A stretch of 7,222 nucleotides of DNA, taken from an uncultured Clostridia bacterium. GTDB taxonomy: Bacteria > Bacillota > Clostridia > Christensenellales > Borkfalkiaceae. The notes beneath the pieces are model-generated. The model was not told the origin of the DNA. It ran no database searches and worked only from the letters and a program-made list of their open reading frames with translations. A program made the position numbers and the translations under genes. Every line of letters starts with the position of its first letter. Position 1 is the stretch's first letter. Positions 6,070 through 7,222 of the stretch are shown piece by piece. Where the stretch lies: positions 1 to 7,222 of the forward strand of contig CALVZR010000146.1 of the NCBI GenBank assembly GCA_944372565.1, in the 5' to 3' direction.

Positions 6070-6100
6070 AAAACGGGCGGAAAATCAGTCTTCCCGCCCG
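6067..6100 (-). terminator. Intrinsic terminator overlapping the end of the XRE regulator gene
   Basis: On the minus strand CGGGCGGGAAG (6100 to 6090) pairs with TTTTCCGCCCG (6084 to 6074), including two G-T pairs, around a five-base loop. Seven T residues follow (6073 to 6067). The stop codon of the regulator gene (6087 to 6085) lies in the loop. Confidence 0.82.
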
Positions 6101-6282
6101 AGCAGATAATCCACGCTTACTTCAAACAACTCCGCAATGCAAACCAGCATGGCAAAACTCGTTTCCCTTTCTCCCCGCTCCCATTTTACGACGGTCGTTC
6201 TGTCCACATTCAGCATTTTTGCGAGGTCTTCCTGTTTCCATCCTTTCTCTGACCGCAATTCTTTCAATTTTTTCGCAAACAT
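6085..6282 (-). CDS. Small XRE-family helix-turn-helix transcriptional regulator
   Basis: The 65-residue protein is a stand-alone HTH_3/XRE domain. It begins MFAKKLKELRSEKGWKQ, has the recognition part LAKMLNVDRTTVVKWERGER (20-39), and ends with IAELFEVSVDYLLGRED, the common C-terminal helix of Cro/CI-like repressors. Such proteins bind short palindromes as dimers. The frame is open further upstream, but ATG 6282 gives the normal family N-terminus. No clear ribosome binding site precedes it (AATAAAGAT), so expression may be low. It is divergent from the TIR gene, with two 17-bp palindromes in between, the nearer one starting 11 bases before its ATG. I infer that it represses the TIR gene and probably itself. 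There is no sensor domain, so an inducing signal would have to act through another factor or on the DNA-binding domain. Confidence 0.85.
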   Translation of the reverse strand: MFAKKLKELRSEKGWKQEDLAKMLNVDRTTVVKWERGERETSFAMLVCIAELFEVSVDYLLGRED

Positions 6283-6292
6283 ATCTTTATTG

Positions 6293-6309
6293 TGTGACAA
6301 TTTGTCCCA
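6293..6309. promoter_or_regulatory. Candidate operator O1 (17-bp imperfect palindrome)
   Basis: TGTGACAATTTGTCCCA is a palindrome about its central T, with one mismatched pair. It lies in the probable leader of the regulator gene, just upstream of the -35 box of the TIR promoter. It matches O2 at 12 of 17 positions. Confidence 0.5.
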
Positions 6310-6315
6310 TTTTGC

Positions 6316-6344
6316 TTGACTAGTGACATTTTGCCACTTATAAT
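6316..6344 (+). promoter_or_regulatory. Sigma-A promoter of the TIR gene
   Basis: TTGACT (6316-6321), a 17-base spacer and a perfect TATAAT (6339-6344) form a near-consensus promoter. The start would be near 6351, giving a leader of about 59 bases before the ATG at 6410. It is strong by sequence, so it would need repression to be silent. Confidence 0.8.
6322..6338. promoter_or_regulatory. Candidate operator O2 (17-bp imperfect palindrome) in the promoter spacer
   Basis: AGTGACATTTTGCCACT is an imperfect palindrome (arms AGTGACA and TGCCACT, one mismatched pair). It occupies every base between the -35 and -10 boxes of the TIR promoter. Its centre is 29 bp from that of O1, and together they suggest the consensus GTGACAwTTTGyCmC. 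A dimer bound here would block RNA polymerase directly. Confidence 0.55.
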
Positions 6345-6345
6345 A

Positions 6346-6396
6346 TTGTATAATGAGAATTGATATAAGATAATAATTAAGCTTGTCATTATACAA
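6346..6396. repeat. Perfect 11-bp inverted repeat carrying opposed -10-like boxes
   Basis: TTGTATAATGA (6346-6356) and TCATTATACAA (6386-6396) are exact inverted copies separated by 29 bases. Each arm holds TATAAT: on the plus strand at 6349-6354 and on the minus strand at 6393 to 6388. The minus-strand copy could serve the regulator gene. Confidence 0.55.
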
Positions 6397-6416
6397 AGGA
6401 GATATATTTATGGCTA
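6388..6416 (-). promoter_or_regulatory. Possible promoter of the XRE regulator gene
   Basis: On the minus strand TAGCCA (6416 to 6411, four of six consensus bases) is followed by a 17-base spacer and a perfect TATAAT (6393 to 6388). Transcription would start near 6381 and cross both candidate operators before the ATG at 6282. The -35 box would overlap the start codon of the TIR gene. This is the best minus-strand candidate seen but is not certain. Confidence 0.35.
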
Positions 6417-7222
6417 TGCTGCAATGCAAAATGTGCGGGGGCGATCTGGAAATAGAACCGGGCGGCGAAATCGCCGTTTGCAAATACTGCGGCTCCAAAC
6501 AGACCCTTCCGAAACGGGAAACCTCCGCGGCGGACAACGAACGGAAAGCAAATTTTTATAACCGCGCAAATCATTTCCGCAGAAATGCGGAATTCGACAA
6601 AGCAGCCGGGCTTTACGAAAAAATCCTCGCCGAATGCCCTGACGACGCCGAGGCGTTCTGGGCGCTCGTGCTGTGCCGTTACGGGGTGGAATATGTGGAA
6701 GATCCTTCCACGAAAAAACGCGTTCCGACCTGCCAGCGCACGCAATTTACTTCCGTCCTTGCGGACGAAGACTATCTTTCCGCCCTCCCCCTCGCTTCCC
6801 CCGAACAGAAAAAACTTTACGAAGAGGAAGCGAACACCATCGACAAAATCCAAAAGGGCATTTTAGCCATCAGCAAAAAGGAAAAACCTTTCGATATCTT
6901 CATCTGTTACAAGGAAACGGACGAAAAGGGCAGGCGCACGCAGGACAGCGTGCTCGCGCAGGAGATCTATTACAGGCTGGCGGACGAGGGATATAAAGTT
7001 TTTTTCTCCCGTATCACATTGGAAGATAAATTGGGCGAAGCCTACGAGCCGTATATTTTTGCCGCGCTCAACAGCGCGCGGGTGATGATCGTCGTAGGAA
7101 CGAAACCCGAATATTTCAACGCGGTATGGGTAAAAAACGAATGGTCGCGGTATCTTTCCCTGATAAAAAAAGGCGCGAAAAAGACGCTTATCCCCGCTTA
7201 TCGGGATATGAATCCGTATGAT
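6410..7222 (+). CDS. Zinc ribbon - TPR-like - TIR domain protein (runs off the right edge)
   Basis: The frame is open for 271 codons to the window end with no stop. It starts MAMLQCKMCGG, with AAGGAG (6396-6401) eight bases before the ATG. Residues 6-27 form a four-cysteine zinc ribbon (CKMC and CKYC: Cys6, Cys9, Cys24, Cys27). Residues 45-90 look like TPR helices (NFYNRANHFRRNAEFDKAAG, then LYEKILAECPDDAEAFWALV). A helical linker leads to a TIR domain from about 159: FDIFICYK, then DSVLAQEIYYRLADEGYKVF, a BB-loop region RITLEDKLGEAYEP, ARVMIVVG, and VWVKNEWSRYLSLI. Glu213 in YEPYIFAAL aligns with the catalytic glutamate of NAD-cleaving TIR domains (SARM1 Glu642). I infer an NADase or signalling TIR effector. 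I recall similar proteins in gut Clostridia but no assigned function. Further domains may follow outside the window. Confidence 0.88.
   Translation, partial: MAMLQCKMCGGDLEIEPGGEIAVCKYCGSKQTLPKRETSAADNERKANFYNRANHFRRNAEFDKAAGLYEKILAECPDDAEAFWALVLCRYGVEYVEDPSTKKRVPTCQRTQFTSVLADEDYLSALPLASPEQKKLYEEEANTIDKIQKGILAISKKEKPFDIFICYKETDEKGRRTQDSVLAQEIYYRLADEGYKVFFSRITLEDKLGEAYEPYIFAALNSARVMIVVGTKPEYFNAVWVKNEWSRYLSLIKKGAKKTLIPAYRDMNPYD

Noticed and set aside
6283..6537. N-terminal extension of the XRE regulator to 150 residues
   Set aside because: It would cover the control region and the start of the TIR gene. The XRE domain begins naturally at the ATG at 6282.
6585..6996. Plus-strand frames of 93 and 107 residues inside the TIR gene
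   Set aside because: They are alternative frames of the TIR gene, which is open from 6410 to the window end with a good ribosome binding site and recognisable domains.
1..7222. tRNA or rRNA genes, CRISPR arrays, insertion sequences, prophage attachment sites or replication origins
   Set aside because: Looked for by eye on both strands. No cloverleaf-like sequence, regularly spaced repeats, transposase or integrase was found. A covariance-model scan would be needed to exclude small RNAs.

Overview
The window looks like a chromosomal segment of a fairly GC-rich anaerobic Firmicute of the class Clostridia. A gut or uncultivated lineage such as the Christensenellales is my guess from gene content and style; I could not test it. 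Supporting this are AGGAG-type ribosome binding sites, sigma-A style promoters, a YlbJ-family gene and the pta / tmcAL / ylbJ / coaD / rsmD neighbourhood, whose members also cluster in Bacillus (the ylb region) and Clostridia. Nine protein genes are supported. Two are cut by the window edges.

Left part (1-2765). The N-terminal end of pta (phosphate acetyltransferase) runs leftwards off the window and has a good promoter at 372-400. Facing away from it are tmcAL (tRNA-Met wobble cytidine acetylation) and ylbJ (multi-pass membrane protein of the sporulation YlbJ family). The gap between these two holds three successive hairpin-plus-T-run structures. ylbJ has no visible ribosome binding site.

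Middle part (2725-5989). A tight five-gene operon reads leftwards: alr (alanine racemase, unusually short), 5-formyltetrahydrofolate cyclo-ligase, an unknown five-helix membrane protein starting at TTG, rsmD (16S rRNA guanine-N2 methyltransferase) and coaD (phosphopantetheine adenylyltransferase). Every junction overlaps (4, 14, 4 and 4 bases), so translation is probably coupled. The operon covers cell-wall precursor supply, folate one-carbon metabolism, ribosome modification and CoA synthesis. Its likely terminator lies inside the 3' coding end of the convergent ylbJ gene.

Right part (6027-7222). This is the accessory-looking and most interesting region. A 65-residue XRE-type helix-turn-helix regulator (leftwards) is divergent from a gene (rightwards, running off the window) whose product has an N-terminal zinc ribbon, a TPR-like helical region and a TIR domain with a plausible catalytic glutamate (Glu213). 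The 127-base AT-rich region between them carries a near-consensus promoter for the TIR gene. It also has two related 17-bp imperfect palindromes, one of which exactly fills the 17-bp spacer between the -35 and -10 boxes. I infer a repressor-controlled TIR effector module, possibly involved in stress response or phage defence; no function is shown by the sequence. No tRNA, rRNA, CRISPR array or insertion sequence was seen. The largest gap without a gene is 170 bases.
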